From contig NZ_BOOG01000030.1 of assembly GCF_016863115.1 (NCBI RefSeq), positions 29,046-93,045 of the forward strand: 64,000 nucleotides of DNA. Direction: 5' to 3'. Positions 17,066 to 27,776 of the stretch are shown here, in pieces (within the stretch, counting starts at the first letter, position 1; every line of letters begins with the position of its first letter). A model generated the notes under the pieces. That model searched no databases and was not told the DNA's origin. It saw only the letters and a program-made list of their open reading frames with translations. Source of the DNA: Sphaerimonospora thailandensis. Lineage in GTDB: Bacteria; Actinomycetota; Actinomycetes; Streptosporangiales; Streptosporangiaceae. A program made the translations under genes and the position numbers.

Positions 17066-17728
17066 TCATCGGCGGCGGCCGGGAACTCTGGCGAGATACC
17101 AGTCGGTGAGGTCGACGCTGTCGTCGGCGATGCGGGCATCCACCTCGGACTGGGTCCGCGGCGCCGCGAGGAGCACGTCGTCGCCCGGCCGCCAGTTGGC
17201 CGGGCAGGCGACGCCGTCCCGGTCCGCGGTCTGCAGTGCGTCGACGAGCCTGAGGATCTCCGGGACCATCCGGCCCGCGTTCATCGGGTAGTAGAGGATG
17301 GCACGGACCACCGACTCCGGGTCGATCACGAACACCGCGCGGACGGCCGCCGTCTTCGAGGTGTTCGGGTGGAGCATGCCGTACGCCCGGGAGACGCGGG
17401 TGTCGATGTCCGCGATGATCGGGAAGGCGATGTCGATGCCGAGTTTGTCCTTGATGTTGCGGATCCACGCGAGATGGCTGTGCACCGAGTCGATCGAGTT
17501 GCCCAGCAGGGACACGTTCCGGTCGGCGAACTCCTCGGTGAGATCGGCGAAGGCGGCGAACTCGGTGGTGCACACGGGGGTGAAGTCCGCGGGATGGCTG
17601 AAGAGCACCAGCCAGCGCCCGGCGTAGTCGCCGAGCCGGACCGGCCCCTGCGTGCTCTCGGCCTCGAAGTCCGGAGCGGGGTCGCCGATGAGCGGCAGCC
17701 TGGTGCCCTGCTCTGTCACGACATCCAT
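17066..17728 (-). CDS. Peroxiredoxin (1-Cys Prx6/AhpC family)
   Basis: The product has 220 residues from ATG 17726-17728, which sits nine bases after GAGGAG; upstream ATGs at 17734 and 17770 are less well placed. The peroxidatic Cys53 lies in HPADFTPVCTTEFAAF. The Prx6-type C-terminal arm carries MNAGRMVPEILRLVDALQ and VACPANWRPGDDVLLAAP, a second Cys typical of this subgroup. It reduces hydrogen peroxide and organic peroxides in the cytoplasm; the electron donor is not evident. It is convergent with the trans-sulfuration gene and divergent from the AraC gene. Confidence 0.92.
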   Translation of the reverse strand: MDVVTEQGTRLPLIGDPAPDFEAESTQGPVRLGDYAGRWLVLFSHPADFTPVCTTEFAAFADLTEEFADRNVSLLGNSIDSVHSHLAWIRNIKDKLGIDIAFPIIADIDTRVSRAYGMLHPNTSKTAAVRAVFVIDPESVVRAILYYPMNAGRMVPEILRLVDALQTADRDGVACPANWRPGDDVLLAAPRTQSEVDARIADDSVDLTDWYLARVPGRRR

Positions 17729-17832
17729 GATCATTATCTCCTCGCCGGAGTGAGTTTCGTCATAGCTCAAGGCGCATTACTCCCTGCCCTCATTGGGACT
17801 CTCCGGTGTTCGGTCGGCCACTCCATCTGAGG

Positions 17833-17845
17833 GACAAGTTTTGTC
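17833..17845. promoter_or_regulatory. Small palindrome in the peroxiredoxin/AraC divergent gap
   Basis: GACAA-GTT-TTGTC is a perfect 13-bp palindrome between the divergent peroxiredoxin and AraC genes, about 105 bp from the first and 41 bp from the second start. It could be an operator for either gene; being short, it may also be chance. Confidence 0.3.
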
Positions 17846-17885
17846 AAGACTCGCGAGGGCAGGGCGGCTCGGCGACACTGAGCGC

Positions 17886-18773
17886 ATGCCGGAGCAGGAG
17901 GCGGGTCAAGGTCGGATGGGCCGAAACCGGACAGGTCGCGAGGAAGCCGTCGTGGAGTTCGTCCGGCGGCGACCGGCATCCGCACTGCGACCACTGATCG
18001 CCTGGTACAGCGGCTACCGCGAGGCGGGCGTGCCGCCTCGGCGGCATCGCGGCCTGCCCTCGCCGTACCTGACCATGATCATTACGCTGCACGACCCGCT
18101 CGTGATCACCGCGCACCCGGACCCACGAACCCCGTCCGGGACGTACGACACGCTGGTCGGCGGGCTGCACACGACACCGGCGTTGATCACACACGACGGG
18201 CGGCAGTCCGGCGTTCAGATCGCCTTGACGCCGCTGGGCGCGCGGGCGCTGCTCGGCCTGCCCGCCGGCGAGCTTTCCGGCCTGGATCTGGACGGCGCCG
18301 ACGTGCTCGGCCGGCTGGCGGCGGAGCTCCGTGAGCGGCTCCTGGAGACCGGCGGGTGGGCCGAGCGGTTCACGGTGCTCGACCGCGTCCTCGGCGGAGT
18401 CCTCGCCGCCACCGTACGGCCCGGCTCTCCCGCACCGGAGGTCGCACACGCCTGGCGTCTGCTGCTCGCCGCCGACGGCGACACGAGCGTGGCCGATCTG
18501 GCCGAGCAGGTGGGCTGGAGCACCAGGCATCTGAGCCAGCGGTTCCGCACGGAGATCGGCCTCGGCCCGAAGGAGGCGGCCCGGGTGGTGCGCTTCGACC
18601 GCGCGCGGTGGATGATGCGGCGCTCGGCGGAGAGCGACGACCAGCACACCCTGGCCGAGATCGCGGCGGCCTGCGGCTACTACGATCAGGCCCACCTGGC
18701 GCGCGAGTTCGGCGCTTTCGCAGGGTGTCCGCCGAGCCAGTGGCTGGCCGAGGAGTTCGGGCAGCCGCACTGA
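17886..18773 (+). CDS. AraC family transcriptional regulator
   Basis: About 295 residues. The N-terminal ligand-type domain (LRPLIAWYSGYREAGVPPRR, PSPYLTMIITLHDPL, ITHDGRQSGVQIALTPLGAR) is common in actinobacterial AraC regulators. The C-terminal double HTH includes SVADLAEQVGWSTRHLSQRF and HTLAEIAAACGYYDQAHLAR followed by EFGAFAGCPPSQWLAEE. The ATG at 17886 is chosen, though 17793 and 17916 are also in frame. The VOC protein gene follows 84 bp downstream on the same strand; AraC/VOC pairs of this kind are frequent and usually co-regulated. Confidence 0.85.
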   Translation: MPEQEAGQGRMGRNRTGREEAVVEFVRRRPASALRPLIAWYSGYREAGVPPRRHRGLPSPYLTMIITLHDPLVITAHPDPRTPSGTYDTLVGGLHTTPALITHDGRQSGVQIALTPLGARALLGLPAGELSGLDLDGADVLGRLAAELRERLLETGGWAERFTVLDRVLGGVLAATVRPGSPAPEVAHAWRLLLAADGDTSVADLAEQVGWSTRHLSQRFRTEIGLGPKEAARVVRFDRARWMMRRSAESDDQHTLAEIAAACGYYDQAHLAREFGAFAGCPPSQWLAEEFGQPH

Positions 18774-18857
18774 CCGGTCACGGGCTGGAGCGCTACGAAC
18801 GGGGAAGTTCCGAAACGTCCAAGCCGCGGCGGGGGAACCGGCGGCAGACTCGGACCC

Positions 18858-19322
18858 ATGACCGAGACCACAGGCACCACGCACGGCACCACACCGGACA
18901 CCACGCACGGCGCCACACCGGACACCACGCCGCCTCCCCAGGTCTGGCCGACCCTGCGGGCCCGCGACGCCCGGGCGCTGATCCGCTTCCTCGTCGACGC
19001 GTTCGGTTTCGAGGAGACCGCGGTCTACGGCGACGGCGACCGGGTGGAGCACGCCCAGCTCTCCTGGCCGCCCGGCGGCGGCATCATGCTCGGCTCCGTC
19101 CGCGATGCCGCGGACGACAAGTGGGCGCTGCGGCCCGGCACCTTCGGCGCGTACGTCGTCACCGACGACCCCGCCGGCCTCTTCGCCAGGGCGACCGCCG
19201 CGGGGGCGCTGGTCGTCAGCGAGCCGGAGGACAAGGGCTACGGCTCCCGCGAGTTCGTGGTCCGCGACCCCGAGGGCAACCACTGGTCGTTCGGCACCTA
19301 CCGCGGCGAGCCGCGCAAATGA
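18858..19322 (+). CDS. VOC family protein (glyoxalase/bleomycin-resistance fold)
   Basis: The product has 154 residues. After a Thr/His-rich N-terminal tail comes one VOC module: WPTLRARDARALIRFLVDAF, AQLSWPPGGGIMLGSV, GAYVVTDDPAGLFARATAAG, GYGSREFVVRDPEGNHWSFG. Such proteins act as dioxygenases, isomerases or binding proteins; metal ligands are not complete enough to assign catalysis. The N-terminal tail is encoded by a 24-bp tandem repeat (18876-18899 and 18900-18923, one mismatch), so it is probably a recent, disordered extension. Confidence 0.88.
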   Translation: MTETTGTTHGTTPDTTHGATPDTTPPPQVWPTLRARDARALIRFLVDAFGFEETAVYGDGDRVEHAQLSWPPGGGIMLGSVRDAADDKWALRPGTFGAYVVTDDPAGLFARATAAGALVVSEPEDKGYGSREFVVRDPEGNHWSFGTYRGEPRK

Positions 19323-19432
19323 TCAGCGAAGCGCTTCGGAAGCCGGACGCCTGAGCTGAATAGCCGATCAGAAAACGGATAGGAGGGATGAAACGGACTA
19401 ATCACCCATAAGCATGAGAGGAACCGGTCCTG

Positions 19433-21091
19433 ATGACGTCAAGCGAGGGGGCACGATCTGGGGACGAGCGTCCGGTGCTGACGAACCGCCAGGGGCACCC
19501 GGTCTACGACAATCAGAACCAGCGCACGGTCGGACCCCGTGGTCCCGCGACATTGGAGAACTACCAGTTCCTGGAGAAGATGAGCCACTTCGACCGGGAG
19601 CGTGTCCCCGAACGGGTCGTGCACGCGCGCGGCACGACCTCGTTCGGGTTCTTCGAGACGTACGGCACGTGGGGGGACGAGCCGATCTCCGCCTTCACCC
19701 GCGCCGCGCTCCTGCGGGAGACCGGCGGGCGGACCGACGTCGCCGTCCGGTTCTCCACGGTGATCGGCGGACGCGACTCCTCCGAGAGCGCCCGCGACCC
19801 CCGCGGATTCGCGGTGAAGTTCTACACGGAGGACGGCAACTGGGATCTCGTGGGAAACAACCTCGCGGTGTTCTTCATCCGTGATGCCATCAAGTTTCCC
19901 GACCTGATCCATGCGTTCAAGCCCGATCCCGTCACCTTCCGTCAGGAGGCCGGCCGGATCTTCGACTTCGTCTCGCAGATGCCCGAGAGCCTGCACATGA
20001 TCGTCAACCTGTTCGGCCCGCGCGGCATCCCGGCCGACTACCGGCACATGCAGGGCTTCGGCGTCAACACGTACCGGTGGGTCAACGAGCGCGGCGAGAC
20101 CCGCCTGGTGAAGTACCACTGGATGCCCAGGCAGGGCGTGCGGAGCATGACCGCCGAGGACGCCGCCCGGGTGCAGGCGCACGACCTGGGGCACGCCACC
20201 CGGGACCTGTACGAGGCGATCACGCGGGGCGACTTCCCGGAGTGGGAACTGCTCGTGCAGGTGATGAGCGACGACGAGCACCCCGAGCTGGACTTCGACC
20301 CGCTGGACGACACCAAGGTCTGGCCGGAGAACGACTTCCCCGCCCTGCCCGTCGGGCGGCTGGTGCTCAACCGGACCGTGAGCGACAACTTCGCGGAGAA
20401 CGAGCAGATCTCTTTCGGCACCGGGGTGCTCGTCGACGGCCTGGACTTCTCCGAGGACAAGATGCTGGTCGGGCGGACCTTCTCCTACAGCGACACCCAG
20501 CGCTATCGCGTCGGGCCGAACTATCTGCAGCTCCCGGTCAACCAGGCCAGGAACGCGAAGGTCCGCACGAACCAACGGGACGCGCCGATGGCCTATCACG
20601 TGGACCGGGCCGGGGAGAACCCGCACGTCAACTACGAGCCCTCGATCACGGGCGGACTGCGGGAGGCGGCGAGTTCCATGCCCGGCGAGTACGGCCCGGT
20701 GATCTCCGGGCGGCTCACTCGCAGCCGCATCCCACGCACCAACGACTACAAGCAGCCGGGCCAGCGTTACCGGCTCATGGAGGAGTGGGAGCGCGACGAC
20801 CTGGTGGAGAACCTGACCACCGCGCTGTCCGAGTGCGTCCGTCCGGTCGCCGAGCGCATGGTCTGGCATCTGCTCCTGATCGAGGACGACCTCGGGCTGC
20901 GCGTCGGCGAGGGCGTGGGCATCACGCCGGGCGACGTCGGGCGCCTCGACCCGCTCCCCGGCCAGAACCTGACGGAGGAGGACCGGCTGCGGCTCGCCAA
21001 CCTCGGCAAGAACGGCCCGCGCGACGTCAGGGGACTCAAGATGACCCACTGCGTCCCGAACGAGCGGGCGACGACGACCGATAACCGCTAA
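19433..21091 (+). CDS. Catalase (monofunctional, haem)
   Basis: The enzyme has 552 residues. The catalytic His64 is in [20 protein letters not shown], the distal Asn region is [20 protein letters not shown], and the haem-ligand Tyr352 is in [18 protein letters not shown], which fits the catalase signature. It dismutates hydrogen peroxide. Length fits the clade-3 enzymes that end with a short extra C-terminal region ([20 protein letters not shown]). AGAGGAA lies ten bases before the ATG. It is tandem with galK after a 40-bp gap, without obvious metabolic connection. A peroxiredoxin lies 1.7 kb upstream. Confidence 0.95.
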   Translation: MTSSEGARSGDERPVLTNRQGHPVYDNQNQRTVGPRGPATLENYQFLEKMSHFDRERVPERVVHARGTTSFGFFETYGTWGDEPISAFTRAALLRETGGRTDVAVRFSTVIGGRDSSESARDPRGFAVKFYTEDGNWDLVGNNLAVFFIRDAIKFPDLIHAFKPDPVTFRQEAGRIFDFVSQMPESLHMIVNLFGPRGIPADYRHMQGFGVNTYRWVNERGETRLVKYHWMPRQGVRSMTAEDAARVQAHDLGHATRDLYEAITRGDFPEWELLVQVMSDDEHPELDFDPLDDTKVWPENDFPALPVGRLVLNRTVSDNFAENEQISFGTGVLVDGLDFSEDKMLVGRTFSYSDTQRYRVGPNYLQLPVNQARNAKVRTNQRDAPMAYHVDRAGENPHVNYEPSITGGLREAASSMPGEYGPVISGRLTRSRIPRTNDYKQPGQRYRLMEEWERDDLVENLTTALSECVRPVAERMVWHLLLIEDDLGLRVGEGVGITPGDVGRLDPLPGQNLTEEDRLRLANLGKNGPRDVRGLKMTHCVPNERATTTDNR

Positions 21092-21131
21092 CCTACGCGG
21101 GACGGTCGAAGTTGGTGGGGAGTGTGCGATT

Positions 21132-22280
21132 ATGCGCGTTGCTGATGCCTTTCGGGATGCCTATGGCGATGAACCCACCGGAATCTGGCACGCGCCCGGC
21201 AGGGTCAACCTGATCGGCGAGCACACCGACTACAACGACGGCTTCGTCCTGCCGTTCGCGGTGCCCTGGGGCGTCACGCTGGCGGCCCGCCCGCGTGAGG
21301 ACGGTGTCGTACGGCTCTCGTCCCGGCAGGCCCCCGGGGATCCGCTGGTCCTCCGCGATCTCGATGGTGGCCTCGATCGGGCCAGCGGCTGGGCCCGCTA
21401 CCCGGCCGGGGTGTTCCGGATCATGCGCGGCGACGGCCTCCCGATCGGCGGCGCCGACATCATGATCGACGGAGATGTCCCGCGCGGGGCCGGGCTGTCG
21501 TCCAGCGCCGCACTCGAGGTCGCCACCGCACTCGCCCTGGACGACCTGTACGGCCTGGGCGTGGCGGAGTCGGACACGGGCCGCATGGAACTGGCCGGGA
21601 TCGGGCAGCGGGCTGAGAACGTCTTCGTCGGCATGCCCTGCGGGATCATGGATCAGGCGGCGTCGGCACTCGGCCGGGAGGGCCACGCGCTGTTCCTCGA
21701 CTGCCGGTCGCTGGCGAGCCGGCCGATCCCGCTCGACCTGGCGGCGCACGGCCTCCGGCTGCTGATCATCAACACCGGGGTGCACCACGAGCTGGCCGAC
21801 GGCCGGTACGCCCGGCGCCGCCAGGAGTGCGAGAACGCCGCCAAGCGCCTCGGTGTGGCCGCGCTGCGGGACGTCACCGACCTCGCCGCCGCGCTCGCCG
21901 AGCTGACCGGGGCGGAACGCGCCCGGACCCAGCACGTCGTGACCGAGAACCACCGGGTCGAGGCGGTGGTCGGGCTGCTGCGTGCGGGAGCCGTACCGGA
22001 GATCGGCGCACTGCTGAACGCCTCGCATCTGTCGCTGCGCGACCAGTTCGAGGTGTCCTGCCCGGAGCTCGACGTGGCCGTGGAGTCGGCGATCAGGGGT
22101 GGCGCCAGGGGGGCCAGGATGACCGGCGGCGGCTTCGGCGGGTCCGCCGTCGCGCTCGTCGCCGAGGGCCGCGTCGACCAGGTCCGGGATCGGGTACGGC
22201 AGGCCTACGAGGAGCGCGACTGGGCACCGCCGACGTTCTTCACCGCGACTCCGGCCGCCGGCGCCCGCCGCCTCGCCTGA
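21132..22280 (+). CDS. galK: Galactokinase
   Basis: The product has 382 residues of the GHMP kinase family. The galactokinase signature GRVNLIGEHTDYNDG is at residues 23-37, the ATP-binding motif is PRGAGLSSSAALEVA, and the C-terminal GHMP motif is GARMTGGGFGGSAVAL. The catalytic Asp is expected in CGIMDQAASALG. It phosphorylates galactose to galactose-1-phosphate in the Leloir pathway; galT and galE are not nearby. AGTGTGCGATT precedes the ATG, with only a weak ribosome binding site. Confidence 0.93.
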   Translation: MRVADAFRDAYGDEPTGIWHAPGRVNLIGEHTDYNDGFVLPFAVPWGVTLAARPREDGVVRLSSRQAPGDPLVLRDLDGGLDRASGWARYPAGVFRIMRGDGLPIGGADIMIDGDVPRGAGLSSSAALEVATALALDDLYGLGVAESDTGRMELAGIGQRAENVFVGMPCGIMDQAASALGREGHALFLDCRSLASRPIPLDLAAHGLRLLIINTGVHHELADGRYARRRQECENAAKRLGVAALRDVTDLAAALAELTGAERARTQHVVTENHRVEAVVGLLRAGAVPEIGALLNASHLSLRDQFEVSCPELDVAVESAIRGGARGARMTGGGFGGSAVALVAEGRVDQVRDRVRQAYEERDWAPPTFFTATPAAGARRLA

Positions 22281-22364
22281 CCGGGAGCCTCCGGTCGTTC
22301 CCTCCCGCTCCGATCCCTTGGCCCGGTCGGCGTGGTGACCGTGAACTTCGGCCGGAAACGCGAA

Positions 22365-22389
22365 GACCCCCGCCCAGTGGGCGGGGGTC
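22365..22389 (-). terminator. Terminator of tRNA-Asn
   Basis: An 11-bp perfect hairpin (GACCCCCGCCC, 3-base loop, GGGCGGGGGTC) begins six bases beyond the 3' end of tRNA-Asn on the minus strand and is followed in that direction by a T-containing run. Confidence 0.8.
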
Positions 22390-22394
22390 GCTCG

Positions 22395-22467
22395 CTCCCG
22401 CGATAGGACTCGAACCTATAACCTGCCGGTTAACAGCCGGCTGCTCTGCCGGTTGAGCTACACGGGA
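22395..22467 (-). tRNA. tRNA-Asn (GTT)
   Basis: A 73-nt cloverleaf on the minus strand. Acceptor TCCCGTG pairs with CGCGGGA (one T-G wobble), the D arm is GCTC/GAGC, the anticodon loop is CTGTTAA with GTT, the T arm is TATAG-GTTCGAG-TCCTA, and the discriminator is G. CCA is not encoded. Confidence 0.95.
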
Positions 22468-22641
22468 CTGCTGTGCGCTGCGTCGACTGGTCTGAAGACC
22501 TGTCCGTTCGGGCCTTTCGGCCTTCCCGTGCGGCGCAGAACTAGATTAGCGCACTCGGGGGGGTGCCTGTCACATTGATTGCTGTTGGATAGTCGCGAGT
22601 CCTCGGGGTAGAAGGGCGGCACACGAGCGCGGAGGTGGAGG

Positions 22642-22929
22642 ATGCGGTACAAGGTGATGTTCGCCGCCGGGCTGGCCATCGGTTACGTACTGGGCACCCG
22701 GGCCGGCCGGGAGCGCTACGAACAGATCAAGCGCCTGGCGCAGCGGGTGGCGGACAGCCCGACCGTGCAGGAGGCGGCCGGATTGGTGGGGGCCCAGGCA
22801 TCGAAGTTGATGGACCGGGTGCCGTTCCTGCGGAGGCAGGAGCCATGGGAGACCGAGCGGGTGGGCGTGGCGACGGGCTGGCCCGACACCGCGGCCGGAC
22901 GCACGACCGGAGCCGACCGGACCACCTGA
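22642..22929 (+). CDS. YtxH-like small membrane protein
   Basis: The product has 95 residues. The opening MRYKVMFAAGLAIGYVLGTR is a single glycine-rich N-terminal membrane helix of the YtxH type, followed by AGRERYEQIKRLAQRVADSP, an amphipathic helix. The Gly-Thr-Arg-Ala-Gly-Arg-Glu-Arg-Tyr motif is strongly conserved in actinobacterial members. Function is unknown; in other bacteria YtxH proteins are linked to general stress. GGAGGTGGAGG precedes the ATG. Confidence 0.85.
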   Translation: MRYKVMFAAGLAIGYVLGTRAGRERYEQIKRLAQRVADSPTVQEAAGLVGAQASKLMDRVPFLRRQEPWETERVGVATGWPDTAAGRTTGADRTT

Positions 22930-22988
22930 CCCCGCTGACGACCTCACCCGTCAGACCACCCGGCATCCCCCGGCGCCCCCACCGGCGA

Positions 22989-23474
22989 TCAGACCCCGAG
23001 GCTGCGCCGCATTTCCTCCAGGGCCTGTTCGGCCAGCGCGCGCAGTCCGGGATCCTCCGGGTCCAGGCCGGGGTCGAAGATGAACTCCCAGCGCGGCGTG
23101 TCGTACCCGGGGACCCGGCGGGCGACGAGACGCACTCCCCCGCCCGGCTCGAGGGGAACGCGGCGGCTCGCCACGATCGTCGCGGTCACCCGTTCGCGGA
23201 TCGTCTCGGGCAGCAGGCCCGGCTCGGGCAGCCGCACCGTGTGCACCGCCCCATCGGTCATCGTGACCGTCAGACCTTCTTCGTCCCAGACCGCCCGGTC
23301 CATGAGATGCCAGGGCAGGCGCAGGCCTCCCGGCAGGTGCAGTGCGTGGGTGGTGGCCACGACGTGGCCGTCGCCGGCCGCCCGGGCATGGCTGACGACC
23401 CGTTCGCCCGATTCGAGGGCCAGGGCCGTACGAACCTCGCGCGGAAGACGGCGGAAACCGAACATGGAGGGCAC
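22989..23474 (-). CDS. Conserved actinobacterial hypothetical protein
   Basis: The product has 161 residues of a conserved type, rich in beta strands (DGHVVATTHALHLPGGLRLP, WHLMDRAVWDEEGLTVTMTD), with a C-terminal acidic helix (ALAEQALEEMRRSLGV). It has no signal peptide or membrane segment, and no function is known to me. ATG 23474 or the internal ATG at 23465 (MFGFRRLPREV) may be the start. It ends just before the convergent YtxH gene. Confidence 0.7.
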   Translation of the reverse strand: MPSMFGFRRLPREVRTALALESGERVVSHARAAGDGHVVATTHALHLPGGLRLPWHLMDRAVWDEEGLTVTMTDGAVHTVRLPEPGLLPETIRERVTATIVASRRVPLEPGGGVRLVARRVPGYDTPRWEFIFDPGLDPEDPGLRALAEQALEEMRRSLGV

Positions 23475-23557
23475 CGGACCAGGCTAACGGGGGCCTGGCC
23501 CGTGCCGCACTCCGGCGTCGTTCCCGGTGGCCGGTCCGGATCGTCTGTTCGAGCTCG

Positions 23558-24766
<1,209 letters not shown>

Positions 24767-24856
24767 GGTAAGGCCGTCAACAATATCGAATCGAGATCAA
24801 AAATACGTTTGACGGCGAAGAGATCTGGAAATGGTCACTAATTCCGGCTTGGCCGC

Positions 24857-26773
24857 TCACGCCCCAGCGGCACGGTCTCGCAACACCCGTCGCTGCTGTT
24901 CGAGGGCGACGAGTTCCCCGAAGAGGCGGTTGTACTCCTGCTGCTCCTCGACGGGGTTGAGCCGCTGCAGCCGCGACTTCACCTGGGTGACCGCCCGGCC
25001 GACCGCGATCTCCTGGAGCTTCGCCAGCACGGCGGCGCCGTACCGCTCCTCGACGCTCACGTCGGCCCGCAGCGCCTCGACCGCGAACCGGGTGACCAGC
25101 GCGGCCAGGTCGGCCTCGGCTCCGGAGCCGGACGCGGCGTGGGCGAGGAGATGATCGACCCACTCCCGGCCGCCCGGCCCGCCGGCGACGGTCCCCCCGG
25201 CGGCGATGATGAGCCCGTGCAGCGCGACGTGCTCGGGCAGCGTGAAGGTGTCCGGCCCGAGCGCGTCGAACTCGGGACCGAGGAGGGCCGGCCGCTGCAC
25301 GGCGAGCTTGAGCGCCTCGACCTCCAGCCGAACGTCCGGTTCCCGCATCCCGGCCTCCGGACCCCCCCGCGCCTGCGCGGCCGTCTGCCCGGCCGTGCCG
25401 CCCGAGGATCGTCCGGCGTACCGTCCGGCGGTGCGTTCCGCCGTACGGCCGGCCACCTGCTGAATGCGCTGGATGACGAAGCGCTCGTCCATGAACCCGA
25501 GCCAGCGGTCGAGGTCGACCACGTAGGTCTTCCGCAGGCCCGGGTCCTTGATGGACGCCACGATCGGAGCGGCCGCGTCCAACGCGCCCAGTCGCCCCTC
25601 GTTGGTGTTCAGGTCGTACTGCGCGAGCACGCTGCGGATCGCGAAGGCGAACAGCGGCTCCCGGCGGGCGATGAGATCGCGCACCGCGGCGTCGCCCTGC
25701 TCGACCCGCAGATCGCATGGGTCGAGGCCGTCGGGCTGGACGGCGACGAACGTCTGCGTGACGAACTTCTGCTCGTCCTGGAACGCCCGCAGGGCGGCCT
25801 TCTGCCCGGCCGAGTCGCCGTCGAACGTGAAGATCACCTCACCGCGGAACTCGGCCTGGTCCAGCAGCAGCCGCCGCAGGACCTTGATGTGCTCCTCGCC
25901 GAACGAGGTGCCGCAGGTGGCGACCGCCGTGGGCACCCCGGCCAGATGGCAGGCCATCACGTCGGTGTAGCCCTCGACGATGACCGCCTGGGAACGCCGG
26001 GCGATCTCCCGCTTGGCCAGGTCGACGCCGTACAGCACCGAGCTCTTGTGATAGATCGGGCTTTCTGGCGTGTTGAGATATTTGGGGCCGTCGTCGGAGT
26101 CGAGCAGCTTGCGCGCACCGAATCCGATCACGTCGCCGGTGATGTCACGGATCGGCCAGACGAGACGACCGCGGAACCGGTCGACCGGACCCCGGCGGCC
26201 CTCCCGCGCGAGCCCACCCTTGATCAGCTCCTGCGGGGTGAACCCACGAGCCACCAGATGCCGGGTGAGCGCCTCCCACTCGGCCGGCGCGTAGCCGACC
26301 CCGAAATGCTCGGCGTCGACCCGCTCGAAGCCCCGCTCCGACAGGAAACGCCGCCCGGGAGCCGCGTCGGGTGCGGCGAGCCTGGCGGCGTAGAACTCGG
26401 CGGCGGCCCGGTGCGCCTCGATCAGGCGCAGCCGCTCCCCCTGCTCGCGGCCGGGCACATAGCCGCCCTGCTCGTACCTGAGCTGGATCCCGGCGCGCTG
26501 GGCCAGCCGCTCGACCGCCTCGGTGAACGTCAGGCTCTCGATCTTGCGGACGAACGTGATGACGTCGCCGCCCTCGGCACAGCCGAAGCAGTAGTAGTAC
26601 CCCCGGGCCGGGGTGACGTTGAACGAGGGCGACTTCTCGTCGTGGAAGGGGCACAGCCCCTTCAGGTTGCCCCCGCCCGCGTTGCGTAACTGGATGTGCT
26701 CGCCGACCACGTCGGCGATCGGCGACCGCTCCCGTACGAGCGCGATGTCCTCGTCCCTGATCCGCCCTGCCAC
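24857..26773 (-). CDS. dnaG: DNA primase
   Basis: The enzyme has 638 residues. The N-terminal CHC2 zinc ribbon uses C41, H44, C62 and C65 (LKGLCPFHDEKSPSF and YYYCFGCAEGGDVITF). The RNA polymerase core includes FGARKLLDSDDGPKYLNTPE and the TOPRIM motifs VIVEGYTDVMACHLAGV and VIFTFDGDSAGQKAALRAFQ. The C-terminal region (about 430-638) is a DnaB-interaction module with an Arg/Gly/Ala-rich linker. It synthesises replication primers. Its position next to an RpoD-type sigma gene and near dgt is conserved in actinobacteria. Confidence 0.97.
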   Translation of the reverse strand: MAGRIRDEDIALVRERSPIADVVGEHIQLRNAGGGNLKGLCPFHDEKSPSFNVTPARGYYYCFGCAEGGDVITFVRKIESLTFTEAVERLAQRAGIQLRYEQGGYVPGREQGERLRLIEAHRAAAEFYAARLAAPDAAPGRRFLSERGFERVDAEHFGVGYAPAEWEALTRHLVARGFTPQELIKGGLAREGRRGPVDRFRGRLVWPIRDITGDVIGFGARKLLDSDDGPKYLNTPESPIYHKSSVLYGVDLAKREIARRSQAVIVEGYTDVMACHLAGVPTAVATCGTSFGEEHIKVLRRLLLDQAEFRGEVIFTFDGDSAGQKAALRAFQDEQKFVTQTFVAVQPDGLDPCDLRVEQGDAAVRDLIARREPLFAFAIRSVLAQYDLNTNEGRLGALDAAAPIVASIKDPGLRKTYVVDLDRWLGFMDERFVIQRIQQVAGRTAERTAGRYAGRSSGGTAGQTAAQARGGPEAGMREPDVRLEVEALKLAVQRPALLGPEFDALGPDTFTLPEHVALHGLIIAAGGTVAGGPGGREWVDHLLAHAASGSGAEADLAALVTRFAVEALRADVSVEERYGAAVLAKLQEIAVGRAVTQVKSRLQRLNPVEEQQEYNRLFGELVALEQQRRVLRDRAAGA

Positions 26774-26856
26774 GCTGCGAGTCTATGGGGTGTCCCCGAC
26801 ACCTCGGCTGGGTGTCCGAGACGGCGCGGAACGAGCGAACATTCCGATAACGAGAA

Positions 26857-26870
26857 GGAAAGGACTTTCC
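26857..26870. promoter_or_regulatory. Palindrome in the dnaG/M23 divergent gap
   Basis: GGAAAG-GA-CTTTCC is a perfect 14-bp palindrome 84 bp from the dnaG start and 73 bp before the lipoprotein ATG. A TAATAT hexamer at 26921-26926 is a likely -10 box for the plus-strand gene. The palindrome could be an operator for either gene. Confidence 0.35.
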
Positions 26871-26942
26871 CGAACCAGTCGTGATGAATGCGACAGTCCC
26901 CGTACAAAGGAAGGGTTCGGTAATATCGACCTGGTGGAGACC

Positions 26943-27776
26943 ATGCGATCGGGGAGAACCGCGGCACTGGTCGCCCTCGCGGGCGCCGCCTGTCTGGCCG
27001 CCGCCTGCGGCGCGCCCACCGGAGTGGCCGGGGTGAGCACGCTGCCTCCGGCATCCCCGGCGGCGGACGCCGCCATCGCCATGGCGGCGGCGGACACCTC
27101 GCCCAGGGTGGAGGCGCCGGTACGGATCCCGCCGCCCGAGCTGTCCCGGTTCACCTACACCTTCCCGGTCAAGGGTTGCGAGGTGACCTACTCGCGCAAG
27201 CTCCTGGTGCTGCCGAAGACCACGATCTGGGCCGACAGGGGATGCGCGTTCGTCTCGCCGGTCGACGGCGTGGTCCGCGAGGTCAACGCGAGCAACCGGT
27301 GGGCGCCCTCCACCGACCACGGCTGGGAGCGGGAGGGCAGGTTCGTCAGCGTGATCGGCGACGACGGCGTGGTCTACCTCGGCGGCCACCTCGAGTCCGT
27401 CGAACCCGGCCTGGCTCCGGGCGCCCGGGTCAAGGCGGGTCAGCGCCTGGGCGCTGTCGGCAACTCCGGCAACGCCCGCGACATGGCCACCAACCTCTAC
27501 TTCGCGATCTCCTGGCCGACGCCGCCGCAGTACTGGTGGATCCGACGCGGCATGGTCGAGCCCTGGCGCTACCTGGACGCCTGGGACGACGGCAACCGCA
27601 CGCTGTCGCCCCGCCGGGAGGCACTGACGCTGCGCAAGCGCCTCGGCGAGTTCCCGGCCTGCACGCAACTGTGCGCGTCGAAGCCGGGCTCCCCGCCGAA
27701 GACGGAGCGCAAACCCAAGCCGCCCAGGAAGCACCGTTCCAAGGAGCCCGAGGTGGTCGTCGTCACACCGAACTGA
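26943..27776 (+). CDS. M23-like lipoprotein with lost zinc ligands
   Basis: The product has 277 residues. The signal peptide ends near CLAAAC (Cys22 predicted to be lipidated). Residues about 75-215 carry an M23/LytM fold: SPVDGVVREV, DGVVYLGGHLESVEPGLAPG, ARVKAGQRLGAVGNSGNARD and NLYFAISWPTP. The zinc motifs have changed. The HxxxD segment is missing (TIWADRGCAF), and the usual HLHFE is NLYFA. It is therefore unlikely to be an active endopeptidase; inactive LytM proteins often activate amidases or scaffold the cell wall. The C-terminus is Lys/Pro-rich. The start could be GTG 26934. It overlaps the convergent dgt gene by 14 bases. Confidence 0.78.
   Translation: MRSGRTAALVALAGAACLAAACGAPTGVAGVSTLPPASPAADAAIAMAAADTSPRVEAPVRIPPPELSRFTYTFPVKGCEVTYSRKLLVLPKTTIWADRGCAFVSPVDGVVREVNASNRWAPSTDHGWEREGRFVSVIGDDGVVYLGGHLESVEPGLAPGARVKAGQRLGAVGNSGNARDMATNLYFAISWPTPPQYWWIRRGMVEPWRYLDAWDDGNRTLSPRREALTLRKRLGEFPACTQLCASKPGSPPKTERKPKPPRKHRSKEPEVVVVTPN

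Noticed and set aside
10015..22280. Natural-product biosynthetic cluster
   Set aside because: The genes are a mixture of core, detoxification and regulatory functions; no synthase, carrier protein or tailoring set is present.
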